From: Thiothrix subterranea
Lineage (GTDB): Bacteria > Pseudomonadota > Gammaproteobacteria > Thiotrichales > Thiotrichaceae
NCBI RefSeq assembly: GCF_030930995.1
Contig: NZ_CP133217.1
Location: 620,001-684,000, forward strand
Length of the DNA: 64,000 nt
Reading direction: 5' to 3'
Positions 43,946 to 53,196 of the stretch are shown piece by piece. Every line of letters starts with the position of its first letter. Within the stretch, counting starts at the first letter, position 1. Under the pieces are notes generated by a model that did not search any database, was not told the DNA's origin, and saw only the letters and a list, made by a program, of their open reading frames with translations. The position numbers and the translations under genes are program-made.

Positions 43946-44305
43946 CTATTTTACAGCACTCAGTTGTTCGGCGGAAGGATCCGGGGTTTCAACCAGCTCA
44001 TTTTGCACCAATTTCTCTGGAGTATTATTGACCGGCTTGCTCGCTGGCGCAGTGAGTTCTGGGGTTTCTTCCGCCGCCGCGAGGGGTAAATCTTCCTGTA
44101 TGCTTTCGGTTAAATCGGTCATATTACTCAAGCATTCTTGCAAGTATGCCGATTTTTTACCGTCACTAATGCCGTCTTCTTCAGCATAGGTGTTACACAG
44201 TTCAGTGAGTGCCGCATTGTTGTTTTCAGCGGCACTGTCTTCAGCATGGAGGATAGCACTGGTGCTGATGCCGAGCAGGGTCAGCAGGATGAGAGGGTAT
44301 TTCAT
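43946..44305 (-). CDS. small exported acidic protein, unknown function
   Basis: The 119-residue protein has a Sec signal peptide (MKYPLILLTLLGISTSAILHA), then an acidic mature part with two Cys (TELCNTYAEEDG and AYLQECLSNMTD) spaced to form a disulfide. The C-terminal third is Pro/Glu/Thr-rich and unstructured. It follows the HMA-domain gene by 5 bp, so it probably shares its transcript and perhaps a role in metal or redox handling. No family was recognised. Confidence 0.65.
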   Translation of the reverse strand: MKYPLILLTLLGISTSAILHAEDSAAENNNAALTELCNTYAEEDGISDGKKSAYLQECLSNMTDLTESIQEDLPLAAAEETPELTAPASKPVNNTPEKLVQNELVETPDPSAEQLSAVK

Positions 44306-44310
44306 GGGGG

Positions 44311-44598
44311 TTAACCTTTTTTAGGCATGTCAATCCGCCCAATCGCGCAACTGACGACTGAGCGGGCTTTTTCTTTCAGGGATGCCAAGCCTTCGACGGA
44401 ACCGCGTTCGGGGTAGCCAAGGCCAAACAGGGTTTGCACGGCAGCGTCACGCACGGCTTCGCTGCTATGCAAGGTGACAACCTGATGCTCTATATCGACA
44501 TCCACCGCTTGGATTTGTTCATTTTCCATTAGTTTTTTGGAAATGGTATTCGCACAACCACCACAGCGGATATTTTCAACTTCGATACGGGTTTCCAT
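44311..44598 (-). CDS. heavy-metal-associated (HMA) domain protein
   Basis: The product is a single HMA domain of 95 residues: VENIRCGGCANTISKKL, with a CGGC metal motif, followed by VDVDIEHQVVTLHS. It resembles CopZ-type chaperones, but has an extra 25-residue tail ending MPKKG. AGGGAG lies 9 bases before the ATG at 44598, which decides the start over the ATG at 44607. It probably binds Cu+ or a similar soft metal. It lies between the FUN14 gene and the small exported protein. Confidence 0.85.
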   Translation of the reverse strand: METRIEVENIRCGGCANTISKKLMENEQIQAVDVDIEHQVVTLHSSEAVRDAAVQTLFGLGYPERGSVEGLASLKEKARSVVSCAIGRIDMPKKG

Positions 44599-44670
44599 GA
44601 CACTCATCTCCCTGACTGGTGATTAATCTAGGGACATTAATATGGCGTCAATAGCCAAAAAACACAAGGT

Positions 44671-45018
44671 TTAGCCGATTTTCAGTCCGACAAAAAATCC
44701 AGCAACTGCACTCACGCCCTTGCTGGTGATGTACGAGAGGCGTTCAACCAGAAAACCCCCCGATTGTTTGACCATGCCGGTGGCGGCATTGGCAGCACTT
44801 TGCAGTTTTTCATCGGTCATTTCGGTAATCCCGTAATACTCGGTGACGAACAACAACACAATCGCCGCGCCCCCAAGAAACAAGGCAAGCCGCAACATTT
44901 TTTTGGCGAAATAGCCGACCGCCAGACCGATGACAAAAGGTGCGCCCACGTTCCCCAACAGGAAAGCGGAGGAGAGAATGTCAGTGCTTGGCGCGGTAGT
45001 GAGAGAGTAATCGTTCAT
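44671..45018 (-). CDS. FUN14 domain membrane protein
   Basis: The 115-residue protein has the FUN14 pattern: GNVGAPFVIGLAVGYFAKKMLRLALFLGGA (a Gly-rich helix followed by KK), a second hydrophobic helix AIVLLFVTEYYGI and a final helix SAVAGFFVGLKIG. Bacterial FUN14 proteins have no established role; mitochondrial FUNDC1 is a mitophagy receptor. It leads the minus-strand group with the HMA and small exported proteins. Confidence 0.82.
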   Translation of the reverse strand: MNDYSLTTAPSTDILSSAFLLGNVGAPFVIGLAVGYFAKKMLRLALFLGGAAIVLLFVTEYYGITEMTDEKLQSAANAATGMVKQSGGFLVERLSYITSKGVSAVAGFFVGLKIG

Positions 45019-45124
45019 TGTTTGCCCTTTGATAGACCGTTTAGATCATTGGAGTTTTATTTGTAAAGAGAGTTCTGCTAAATTTATCACTAATCATAAA
45101 AAATAACATGGATAGCCATCAAGC

Positions 45125-46402
45125 ATGAAGTATTCCATCGGTTTGGCGTGTCTGTTGGTGTGCCTAGCATTGCCGGTTCACGCCACTCAAATCATCCAGC
45201 CTTCGACAGCGGCTACCACGGTTAGCGGCGGTAGTGTAATCGTTTTTAAGCCCGTTTACACCGTGGCAACCCCGGATAATGGCGCAGAAACCGGACTGGG
45301 TTTGCGGGTGCATTTCAATGCCAATGCGTTGCAATTCAAGGGTGTGAGCAAGGCTTTCGCCTACGGTCTTCAGCCGGTGGGTGAGGTGAGCGTGGACAGC
45401 GCCAATGGGGATGCGGATGCCAGTACCGACCGCTACCTCACGCTGGCATGGGTGGATGTGACCGCGCAATGGCCGGGTGCTGACGGATTGCCGCTAACCT
45501 TGGCTGAAGTGGCGTTTGACGTGCTGCCAGGGTTTACCGGCACGACCCACATCCGCACCAGCGCCAGTGACACGGCGGATGGCGGGGTCTTGCAAAGCAC
45601 TCCGATGAAAGTGACGGCGGAAACCGTCGCAGAGCCGGTAACGCTCAAGTTGCGCGGAATGTTACAAGGCGCTTACGTGAGTGCGGATGCGCAGATGCGG
45701 GATAGTTTACGTACCACTAATTCGATTCCATTGACACAGCCGTATGCAGCATGGGGGCACGCGGGCAGTGAAACCACGACCACCACCTTACTGGCGACCA
45801 CGGGTAATGATGCAATCGTCGATTGGGTATTGGTGGAATTACGCCCGCAACAACAGCCGCAAACGCGCGTTGCCAGCCAAGCCGCCTTATTGCAACGTGA
45901 TGGCGATGTCGTTGATGCCGTGACGGGAAACACCTCTCTGAGCTTTAAGGTTGCGCCGGGGGATTATTACGTGGCTTTGCGTCACCGTAATCATTTGGGG
46001 GTAATGAGTGCTGCCCCGCTCAAACTGACCGCCAATGCCAGCACGCTGGATTTCACCCAAAGTACCACGCCGATTTACGGCAATGAGGTGCGGATTTCAC
46101 AAAACGCGGTACGACTGTTGCCGACGGGCGATGCCAATGCGGATTTCAAATTGATTGCCGATGGCCCCGGTAACGACAAAAACACGGTGCTGGGCGTCAT
46201 CCTCGCCAGCCCAGCAAATACCGGTGCGCATACCAACTTTCAGTTACCGGGCTATCGAACAACCGATATGAATCTGGACGGTAAAACCCTCTACGTCGGC
46301 CCGGATAATGATGTGAATGCCTTATTGGGCAATATTTTATTAGCACCGGGCAATAGCACTAACAGCACCAATTACATTCTGCCCAGCAACTTGCCGCAAT
46401 AA
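45125..46402 (+). CDS. exported cohesin-like/dockerin-like surface protein
   Basis: The 425-residue product has a signal peptide (MKYSIGLACLLVCLALPVHA). The N-terminal 150 residues resemble a cohesin fold (ETGLGLRVHFNANALQFKGV ... LTLAEVAFDVLPGFTG). The middle contains a domain seen in surface proteins of filamentous bacteria (LKLRGMLQGAY ... MRDSLRTTNSIPLTQPY) and YYVALRHRNHLGVMS. The C-terminal 90 residues look dockerin-related (LLPTGDANADFKLIADGPGND, TTDMNLDGKTLYVGPDNDVN). It lies 8 bp upstream of the protease gene, whose dockerin-like repeats it could bind. Confidence 0.65.
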   Translation: MKYSIGLACLLVCLALPVHATQIIQPSTAATTVSGGSVIVFKPVYTVATPDNGAETGLGLRVHFNANALQFKGVSKAFAYGLQPVGEVSVDSANGDADASTDRYLTLAWVDVTAQWPGADGLPLTLAEVAFDVLPGFTGTTHIRTSASDTADGGVLQSTPMKVTAETVAEPVTLKLRGMLQGAYVSADAQMRDSLRTTNSIPLTQPYAAWGHAGSETTTTTLLATTGNDAIVDWVLVELRPQQQPQTRVASQAALLQRDGDVVDAVTGNTSLSFKVAPGDYYVALRHRNHLGVMSAAPLKLTANASTLDFTQSTTPIYGNEVRISQNAVRLLPTGDANADFKLIADGPGNDKNTVLGVILASPANTGAHTNFQLPGYRTTDMNLDGKTLYVGPDNDVNALLGNILLAPGNSTNSTNYILPSNLPQ

Positions 46403-46410
46403 GGTCATTC

Positions 46411-47832
46411 ATGATGAAAACGCTAACCCTGACGTGTTTATTACTGGCCTTGGCGCACCCGGTGCAGGCAAATAGCCGCGCTGAACCGGAAGTGTTTCAA
46501 GGCGAAACCGCCACGGAAACGGTGGCATTGAGGTTGCCGGTATTGCCCAAGGCGGCAGCACGGGGTGCAACCACGCGCAGCACTACGGCAACAGCTAATG
46601 CGGTGAGCTTACCGGCATTGCAAGACGCTGAGCTTCAGTTGTTGCAAAACGGGCAAGGGACGAAGGCGTATCGCGTCGGCGTCGGGCGGGCGTTGCCCAG
46701 CAGCGTCAGCGACACCATGGATTTGAATGCTTGGCAATGGACAACGGTTAGCGGTGGCAAAGTGGCGCATTTCAGTGTGACCTCCACTGGCGCGGTGCGG
46801 GTGCGGGCGCAGGTGCAGATCGGCAATTTCCCCGCAGGCGCAGAGCTGCGCTTTTATTCCCCCACGAACCTAGCCCAAGTGTTTGCGGCGGATGCCGCCG
46901 CCCATAGCCTTGCTTGGTCGCCGACGGTGGAAGGCGATACCTTGGGCATGGAGGTGTTTCTGCCCACCGGGGTAACGCCTCAACAGGTGGAATTGGCGCT
47001 GCCGCAGCTTTCGCATTTGGTGGTTGACCCTGCCAGTAGCCAACTCAAAAGCAGTATTGTCAAAGAAGAATACGCCAGTTGCCAGCAAGACATCGCCTGT
47101 GCCAGCCCTGCTTGGCAGGAAACCGGCAAAGCGGTGGCGCGTTATGTGTTTACCGAAGCGGATGGTTTGAGTTATTTGTGTTCGGGAACGGTGCTGGCGG
47201 ATAACGATGTGTACACGCAAGTACCGTATTTTTTCACCGCCGCGCATTGCGTTGACAATCAGCAAGCCGCCAGCACCATGGATTTGTTTTGGTTGTATGC
47301 GAATGCCACCTGTGGCGGCACTAACAGCAGCTTTACGCAAACCACCGGCGGCGCACAATTATTGATGAGCAAAACGGCGCTGGACACAACTTTTGTGCGT
47401 CTGAATAAAAATCCGCCCACTGGCGTGCTGATGTCGGGGTGGACGAATACGCCCCTGACCAGCAACCAAGCCGTGACCGGCATCCATCACGGTTTGGGCA
47501 GCCCGAAAAAGTACGCAATGGGTAATTTTCAAGCACACATGCGCATGGAAACCCTCAACGGTGGCTATTCTGTCATCCCCGATACTAACGGTGATTTTTC
47601 CAGTGTGCAGTGGCATACCGGCATTACCGCACCGGGGAGCAGCGGTTCGGGCATTTGGGTGGAACAAGGCGGCAAACATTACCTCAACGGTTCTTTGTTG
47701 GGCGGTTCGTCGGATTGTGCCAATCCCGCTGCGCCGGATGAATACAGCCGTTTCGAGCGCACTTGGCCATTGATTAGCAGTTGGTTGGGGGCAACCGGCA
47801 CGCCGCCGTCATTGCGTAAACGGTCATTCTAG
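46411..47832 (+). pseudogene. secreted trypsin-like serine protease, 5' part, interrupted by IS66
   Basis: The product has a signal peptide (MMKTLTLTCLLLALAHPVQA), a beta-rich pro-region, and a trypsin-fold domain of the lysyl-endopeptidase type: His279 in YFFTAAHCVD, Asp325 in TALDTTFVRL and Ser411 in APGSSGSGIW. Paired Cys support a secreted enzyme. At residue 469 the frame enters an IS66 element, and the last four residues (KRSF) come from its end. Joining 47815 to 50193 restores a 580-codon gene with C-terminal dockerin-like repeats. The catalytic domain is complete, so the truncated protein may still be active but unanchored. Confidence 0.85.
47808..47815. repeat. IS66 target-site duplication, left copy
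   Basis: GTCATTGC, identical to 50185-50192 on the other side of the element; 8 bp is the IS66 duplication length. Confidence 0.92.
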
Positions 47833-49438
47833 CCCGTCGTTGACATCCGCAAACAAATCCGAGCGCAATGGCTTATCCGCAAACCGTTGTTTCCAACATC
47901 TTGGCGTAAGGTCTTGTACCTGAGAAGCGGGATGCTCACTAACGCGCAACAGAACATCCATCAGATAGACATACGGGTTAATGTCATGCAGGCGGCAGGT
48001 GGTGATCAGGCTTTGGATGATGCCCACGTGTTCCGCGCCGAGTTCTGTCCAGCAGAACAACCAGTTTTTCCTGCCCATGGGGATGGGGCGCAGGGCGCGT
48101 TCGATGTGGTTGGTATCCATTGGCACGTCGGGATCTTCCAGAAACACGCGCAGTTCGTGTTCGCGGCGGATGACATAACCAAGGGCTTTGGTGAGCGGGT
48201 TGGAGGGGATTAAATCGGCACGTTGTAATTGGGTTTGGCACCATTCAAAGAACTGGTCGACCAACGGCTTGCTGTGGGTGAGGCGGTAGGTACGTTTGGC
48301 TTCCCCGTCGAGTTTTTTCTCGTTAATCCGGGCTTCGTGCTGATAGAGTGCCGCGATGGTGTCCAGTGCCTGACGCACCGCTTGTGGTTCAGCGGTTTCG
48401 GCGGCAATGAAGGTGCGACGGCTGTGTACCCAGCATCGGGCATGGGTAATCTTGTCATTGGCGTTGACGTAACTGGCATAAGCACGGTAACCGTCGCTGA
48501 GCAGTGTGCCGCTGAACTGTTGGCGAAGGGTCTTTTCAATGTGTTGCCGCCCACGGCTGGCGGAGAAGGTGAAGACGATTTCGTCCTGATCCCCGTACAG
48601 CGGCCAGAAGTAGCCTTGCTTCATCTTGCCGTTGCCTGCGGGGCTGGCTTTGATGGGGGTTTCGTCCATCGCCAGCAGCTTGCTTTGCAGTACGCTGGCG
48701 AGTTGCGCTTCGGCAATGGGTTTGAGTAGGTCGATGGTGCGTTTCACCGCATTGGTCAGCGTCGTGCGGCTGAGGGTGATCCCCGCTTGGGTCAGGCGTT
48801 GGTGCTGGCGGTACAGGGCAGGTGATACTGGAACTTGTCGACCAACATCCCCACCAAAAAGCTGACATCGGTGACGCTGCGTTCCAGCACGTTGGCGGGT
48901 GCAGGGCTGGGAAGCGGTGGGTTGCTGAGCGAAGCCGAAGCACTGCCCTTACGTTTGATGACGGGGCGCTCGTATTGCAGGATCAGGTAGCTGGCAGGGC
49001 GTTGCGCCACCCGATGGGTCACCTGGTGCCGATCACCTCATACTGGTCAGCCTCTTCCCCCTGAAGTTCCGGCGGGTGAGGTGAATCACCTTGACCGGGA
49101 CATCGGCGGTAAAGCGTAACCCGCTGTCATTCACGCAGTCATCGGGGCGCAGCTTGGGGGCTTTGCCGCGTTGGTAGGTGACGGTAATGCTTTCACCTCG
49201 GTGCGGCAACCGGGGTGGCGGCGGGGGCAAACAACGGCAACTGCGCCACCGGTATCTCAACCGGACGCTTTTCCGATTTGCTGCCAAAGGCATGTTGCCT
49301 GAACCACGCTAATTGGCGTTTTAATTCGGCTATATCCTGTTTCAGGGCAGCATTTTCCTCACGCAACGCCAGCATTTCCGCCACAATCGGCGGCATGGGA
49401 ACGCTGGTGTCAGACGGGGTGGATGGCTTTAAAATCAT
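47824..49438 (-). pseudogene. tnpC: IS66 tnpC transposase, frameshifted
   Basis: The gene can be followed in four pieces and three frames. Its start, MILKPSTPSDTSVPM ... QLAWFRQHAFGSKSEKRP, is at 49438. Next come RGESITVTYQRGKAPKLRPDD (around 49100-49200), then VIKRKG ... ANVLERSVTDVSFLVGMLVDKFQYHLP (around 48800-48960). The long catalytic part is 48747-47824, with MDETPIKASPAG, LLSDGYRAYASYV and NHIERALRPIPMGRKNWLF. The DDE catalytic region is intact but cannot be made as one protein. Confidence 0.88.
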
Positions 49439-49809
49439 GGGCTTATTGTACCAGAATGTGGCTGCACAGGATACTGGTAACGCTTGAATTGTCTGGATTT
49501 TTGCACCTCAATGCCTGCTAAAATCAACTGCAAATCCGTCCGGGTCAGTTCGCGCTGCCCGCTAGTTGTCGGCTGCACCCGGTATTGCCCCTGCTCCAGG
49601 CGTTGGCTCCATAAGCAATAGCCGCTGGGTTCAAAATAGAGGATCTTCATCTGGGTTTTACGCAGGTTCACAAACACGAAATAATGCCCACTCAGGGGAT
49701 TTTGCCCTAACTGGTTTTTCACCAAAGCGGTCAGCCCCGTAAAGCTTTTGCGCATGTCGGTGGCTTGGGTGCATAGCCAGATGCGGGCGGTGGCTGCGGG
49801 GGCAAACAT
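49435..49809 (-). CDS. tnpB: IS66 family accessory protein TnpB
   Basis: The 124-residue protein matches IS66 Orf2: IWLCTQATDMRKSFTGLTALV, GHYFVFVNLRKTQMKILYFEPSGYCLW in part, and LEQGQYRV. It is required for IS66 transposition, though its activity is unclear. Both ends overlap neighbouring genes (TGATG with tnpA, ATGA with tnpC), giving coupled translation. Confidence 0.93.
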   Translation of the reverse strand: MFAPAATARIWLCTQATDMRKSFTGLTALVKNQLGQNPLSGHYFVFVNLRKTQMKILYFEPSGYCLWSQRLEQGQYRVQPTTSGQRELTRTDLQLILAGIEVQKSRQFKRYQYPVQPHSGTISP

Positions 49810-50099
49810 CAGCGTTGGCTCAGGCGTAGTTCAACACCATTCCCCAAACTCAGCACAATGTGCCAGCCTTGCCCCAGCGCGGCATGACCCGCCGATAATG
49901 CTCCCAAGTCGATGAAGGTATTGGCGGAAACGGCTGGTTCCTCCACGCCATCTGCGGAGCGTAGACGCTGCCGCCATTGGCAAAAACTGGCGTAACCGAT
50001 ACTGTGCTGTTCACAAAATGCCGGGGCGGATAAGCCGCTGGCTTGCCATTGGCTGATGAGGGTTTGCCATTCGCTGGCACGGCGGTGAGGGCGTTTCAT
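49809..50099 (-). CDS. tnpA: IS66 family accessory protein TnpA
   Basis: The 96-residue protein is IS66 Orf1: ISQWQASGLSAPAFCEQHSI with a helix-turn-helix-like pattern, then YASFCQWRQRL. It starts 85 bp inside the right end of the element and overlaps tnpB by a TGATG. It appears intact. Confidence 0.9.
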   Translation of the reverse strand: MKRPHRRASEWQTLISQWQASGLSAPAFCEQHSIGYASFCQWRQRLRSADGVEEPAVSANTFIDLGALSAGHAALGQGWHIVLSLGNGVELRLSQR

Positions 50100-50184
50100 T
50101 GAGGTTTCCTTCGGTTGTTCAGGTTGGAAACCAGTTTAGGGCGTGGAAATCGCGAGGGCTAGACGTGCTGAAATGGCCGCTTAC

Positions 50185-50192
50185 GTCATTGC
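50185..50192. repeat. IS66 target-site duplication, right copy
   Basis: GTCATTGC, identical to 47808-47815. Confidence 0.92.
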
Positions 50193-50530
50193 GCCTGCGC
50201 GGTAGCAACATTCCACCCACGGGTTTGGTGGAAGGAGTGCTCATCGCCCGTTATTTGCAAGGAACACGCGGAGCCGCGTTGGTGGAGGGTGTTACCAAGC
50301 ATACGTTCAATCTTGCGACACTGGAAACGCAATTAGCCGCCGTGCAGCAGGTGATGGACATTGACGCGGATGGACAGCAGCAGGCTGATAAAGATGCGAT
50401 TTTGTTGATACGTTATTTGCTGGGTTTGCGCAATGCCGCGCTGATTCAGGGGATAACATTGAGTAGCTCGGAACGGAAAACGGCGAGTAGCATCACCACG
50501 TACTTGGAAGCGTTGCTGAATCCGGTTTAG
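50193..50530 (+). pseudogene. 3' part of the interrupted protease gene, dockerin-like repeats
   Basis: In the phase of the upstream protease gene, this stretch encodes LRLRGSNIPPTGLVEGVLIARYLQG and later MDIDADGQQQADKDAILLIRYLLGLRNAALIQG (calcium-loop-like DIDADGQQQADKD followed by LLIRYLLG). The two units resemble dockerin repeats. With the 5' part it forms one 580-codon frame after removal of the IS and one target copy. An ATG at 50099 in this frame lies inside the IS and is not a genuine start. Confidence 0.82.
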
Positions 50531-50538
50531 CGAACCCG

Positions 50539-50567
50539 AAAAAAAACCCGGTCGTGTTGACCGGGTT
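50539..50567 (-). terminator. Hairpin with T-tract on the minus strand
   Basis: AACCCGGTC (50545-50553) pairs with GACCGGGTT (50559-50567); A-tract at 50539-50546 gives a T-run on the minus strand. No minus-strand gene lies just upstream, so it may also act as the 3' end structure of the protease gene, which stops at 50530. Confidence 0.6.
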
Positions 50568-50654
50568 GACCGCTCAGACCATACACAACCTAGCAATACT
50601 GTGCATGGCAACTACCCTCACTAGCGGTTTCAAAAGCGTTACTGTTCAGGAAAT

Positions 50655-50712
50655 TTGATATTTCTCAATGTGCAGAAAAACGTGAGCAATGTCAACAAAC
50701 AGTTGATATTTC
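50655..50712. repeat. TTGATATTTC direct repeats upstream of rnd
   Basis: Two copies, 50655-50664 and 50703-50712, spaced 48 bp start to start, lie in the AT-rich 325-bp gap (50531-50855) before rnd. They may be regulatory; nothing else is seen in the gap apart from the hairpin at 50539-50567. Confidence 0.3.
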
Positions 50713-50855
50713 AAATATTCTTAAACACTAACGTTGCAGTGCACCAAAGCCATGAGGATTGCTGTGTTTTTATGGGTATGCAGGTGTTCCAAGGTATGGT
50801 TACACCCCTGTTTGCCGTACAATCGTTGCTGTTCTAGTTGAAGCGCACCACGTCT

Positions 50856-51998
50856 ATGTTTGATTATATTGATAATGCCGAAAAGTTAACCGACCTCATG
50901 GCTCGGCTCGATGCTGCCGAATGGATTACCTTGGATACGGAATTCATCCGCGAAAAAACCTATTACCCGCGATTGTGTTTGATCCAAATTGCCAGTGCTG
51001 ACACCTTGGCGTGCATTGACCCCATCGCGATTAGTGATTTGCAACCGTTTCTGAAGTGGCTCAATCAGCCACAGCGCCTGAAAGTCTTGCACGCCGCTTG
51101 GCAAGATCAGGAAATCTTCCACCATTTAGGCAATGGCAACGTACCCGCCCCGCTGTTTGATACCCAAGTTGCCGCTGCCGTGTTGGGCATGGGCGACCAA
51201 TTGGGGTATGCGCGGTTGGTGGAAGCCTTGCTGGGCATAGCGCTGGATAAATCGCAGTCACGTACCGATTGGTCACGCCGCCCTTTGACGAGGGCGCAAC
51301 TGGAATACGCCATTGACGATGTACGCCATTTGCGCGATGTTTATTTGCGCTTGCGCGAACAACTGGAACAATTGGGGCGGATGCATTGGCTGGAAAAGCC
51401 GTTCCAAAAACTCGCCGATCCCGCGACTTACACCGTTGACCCGCAGACGGTGTGGGAACGGGTGAAAGGCTTGCAAATCCTCAAGCCGCAGCAATTGGCG
51501 ATTTTGCGCGAATTAGCGGCATGGCGTGAACAACGTGCCTTGCTCAAAGACATTCCCCGGCGTTGGATTTTATCCGATGAAATCTTGCTGGACATGGCAC
51601 GGATGCAACCGGACAGCCCAGCGGCATTGCGCCAGATTCGTGGCTTAAGCGATGAACAAATTGAACGCGGTGCGGGCGAATGGCTGGCCTGCATTGCTCG
51701 TGGACAAGCGGTGCCGAAAAGTGAATGCCCATCCTTACCGCGTCGCCGCAAACTGGATGCGTCCATGAGCGTGGTGGCGGACGTGCTGACCGCCCTGCTC
51801 AATCAAGTCGCGCATGAAAACGGCATTTCGGCGCAAATGATTGCCACCCGCCAACAGCTTGAAAAAATGCTGGAAGAAGGGCGCACCACCCTGTCTGACG
51901 ATTGGCGGGGCGCGTTGGTGAATGATTTGTTTATGGCGGTATTGGCAGGTAAGGCCAGCATTCGCGTGCGGGATCAGCAATTGATCATGGAAGCGTGA
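50856..51998 (+). CDS. rnd: ribonuclease D
   Basis: RNase D trims the 3' ends of tRNA and other small RNAs. The 380-residue product starts MFDYIDNAEKL. The DEDD exonuclease core is WITLDTEFIREKTYYPRLC (Asp, Glu), LHAAWQDQE and SRTDWSRRPLTRAQLEYAIDDV (Tyr and Asp of the DEDDy type). HRDC domains follow (LREQRALLKDIPRRWILSDE, LRQIRGLSDEQIERG). A TTG at 50838 is the only in-frame alternative upstream. Confidence 0.94.
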   Translation: MFDYIDNAEKLTDLMARLDAAEWITLDTEFIREKTYYPRLCLIQIASADTLACIDPIAISDLQPFLKWLNQPQRLKVLHAAWQDQEIFHHLGNGNVPAPLFDTQVAAAVLGMGDQLGYARLVEALLGIALDKSQSRTDWSRRPLTRAQLEYAIDDVRHLRDVYLRLREQLEQLGRMHWLEKPFQKLADPATYTVDPQTVWERVKGLQILKPQQLAILRELAAWREQRALLKDIPRRWILSDEILLDMARMQPDSPAALRQIRGLSDEQIERGAGEWLACIARGQAVPKSECPSLPRRRKLDASMSVVADVLTALLNQVAHENGISAQMIATRQQLEKMLEEGRTTLSDDWRGALVNDLFMAVLAGKASIRVRDQQLIMEA

Positions 51999-51999
51999 T

Positions 52000-53040
52000 T
52001 CAAAGTAGCCAAGTATCCGGCAAGTCGCGCAAGGGCGTAACGCTGATTTCCTGAAGCGCAGCACCCGGACGAGCGAACTGGCAGATAACTTCCGCCGCGT
52101 GTTTGCCTTGGCTGTAGCGGGCTGAAATTTGCGCGGCAAGGTGCACATCGTCATCGGTAAGCGTGTCGCCATCCAGCAAGGTTAACGGGCCGGAATGACT
52201 CGCGGTTTTGATCCAGAGGAATTGGTTTTTGTAGCCTTCGAGGAAATGGGTTTCACCCTCCTCGCGTGACACAATCATTTTAAAATGCGGTCGCGGGCGT
52301 AAATGCCGCCCGATTTTCAGCAACATAATGTCATCGAGTTCATAAGCGCGGTTAGGGCGATGCGCCCACAAATCTTGCAGTTTGTCGGTGTAATTAGCAT
52401 CCGTCAGGAAGCAACAGCCACCCGCCGGTTGTGCGTAATCCGTGATTCCCCACTGGGCAGCAAGGGCTATCTGCGGTTTGCGGTTGCGCCCTCGGAAACC
52501 AAACAACTGGTCACGATCAACCCAGCCTTCGCGTTCGGGTTTGCTGGGGGGTAAATTGTGCGCAGACAGTGGGCGTAACAGCAGTTCTTCCGCACCCGAT
52601 TCGGCGGCAATAATCGGCATGGTGTCCGGGCGTTGCGACATAGGGCGTTGCCCCACCACTTCGCCGGTAATGATGAAATCGAAACCTTTTTGCTGAATCC
52701 ATTCGTGCGCTTTTTTTACCATGAAAATCTTGCAGTCAAGGCAAGGGTTTAGGTGTGCGCCGTAGCCGTATTTGGGGTTGAGCACGACATCTTTGTAGGC
52801 TTCCACAATATCCACAATGTGCAGTTTAATGCCGAGTTGTTCGGCTACCCAGAGGGCATTGTTGCGTTTGATTTTATCGCTGTGGTGTTTGCGGATGGCG
52901 TGCGTATGGCCTTCTACGCAAAAGCCGGTGTAGAAGTTGATGCCTTCCACATGAATGCCTTGTTCCAACACCGCTTTGGTGGCAAGCATGGAATCAAGAC
53001 CACCGGAAAGCAGGGAAACAGCGCGGTATTGTCGGGTCAT
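52000..53040 (-). CDS. PP-loop ATPase, MnmA/ThiI-like tRNA thiolation-type protein with DUF814-like tail
   Basis: The 346-residue protein begins MTRQYRAVSLLSGGLDSMLATK, a PP-loop (SGGLDS) that adenylates a nucleotide. NPCLDCKIFMVKKAHE and GEVVGQRPMSQRPDT match the tRNA-thiouridylase-like region, and AQPAGGCCFLTDANYT supplies further Cys. The C-terminal 100 residues (LRPRPHFKMIVSREEGETHFL) resemble the NFACT-R/DUF814 part. The usual annotation is tRNA (5-methylaminomethyl-2-thiouridylate)-methyltransferase-like; a true MnmA is distinct. A sulfur-transfer role is plausible in this organism. It may start at the GTG at 53049 instead of the ATG at 53040. Confidence 0.75.
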   Translation of the reverse strand: MTRQYRAVSLLSGGLDSMLATKAVLEQGIHVEGINFYTGFCVEGHTHAIRKHHSDKIKRNNALWVAEQLGIKLHIVDIVEAYKDVVLNPKYGYGAHLNPCLDCKIFMVKKAHEWIQQKGFDFIITGEVVGQRPMSQRPDTMPIIAAESGAEELLLRPLSAHNLPPSKPEREGWVDRDQLFGFRGRNRKPQIALAAQWGITDYAQPAGGCCFLTDANYTDKLQDLWAHRPNRAYELDDIMLLKIGRHLRPRPHFKMIVSREEGETHFLEGYKNQFLWIKTASHSGPLTLLDGDTLTDDDVHLAAQISARYSQGKHAAEVICQFARPGAALQEISVTPLRDLPDTWLL

Positions 53041-53196
53041 TAGGCTCACTAACTGGTTGGGTTGAGGCTAAGTATACGCTATGCGCCGGTCACTTGTGCC
53101 AGTCTTCCTGCGACTGCTACCACTGTTCGCAGCCGCACTCAACAGCGATTCGATACAATGATAGGGTGTATTTATGTCTACGCTTGAGTTCATCGC

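Larger units (their letters stand above)
47816..50184 (-). mobile_element. IS66-family insertion sequence, 2369 bp
   Basis: The element is bounded by imperfect terminal inverted repeats, GTAAACGGTCATTCTAGC at the left and, read inward on the minus strand, GTAAGCGGCCATTTCAGC at the right. The ends start GTAA as in IS66. A perfect 8-bp duplication, GTCATTGC, flanks it. It carries tnpA, tnpB and tnpC in the order and with the overlaps usual for IS66. tnpC is frameshifted, so the copy is probably immobile unless helped in trans. Confidence 0.93.

Noticed and set aside
48900-48935. CTGAGCGAAGCCGAAGC within IS66, similar to one arm of the palindrome at 16042
   Set aside because: Only one arm is present and it is within transposase coding sequence, so it is probably chance or an unrelated short repeat.
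48536-48943. A 135-codon minus-strand frame inside the IS66 tnpC region
   Set aside because: It is out of frame with every TnpC-like segment and is Pro/Thr/Ser/Arg low complexity.
50099-50192. ATG at 50099 as the start of a gene reading into the dockerin-like repeats
   Set aside because: The first 95 bp are the end of the IS66 element; the true frame continues from the protease gene before the insertion.
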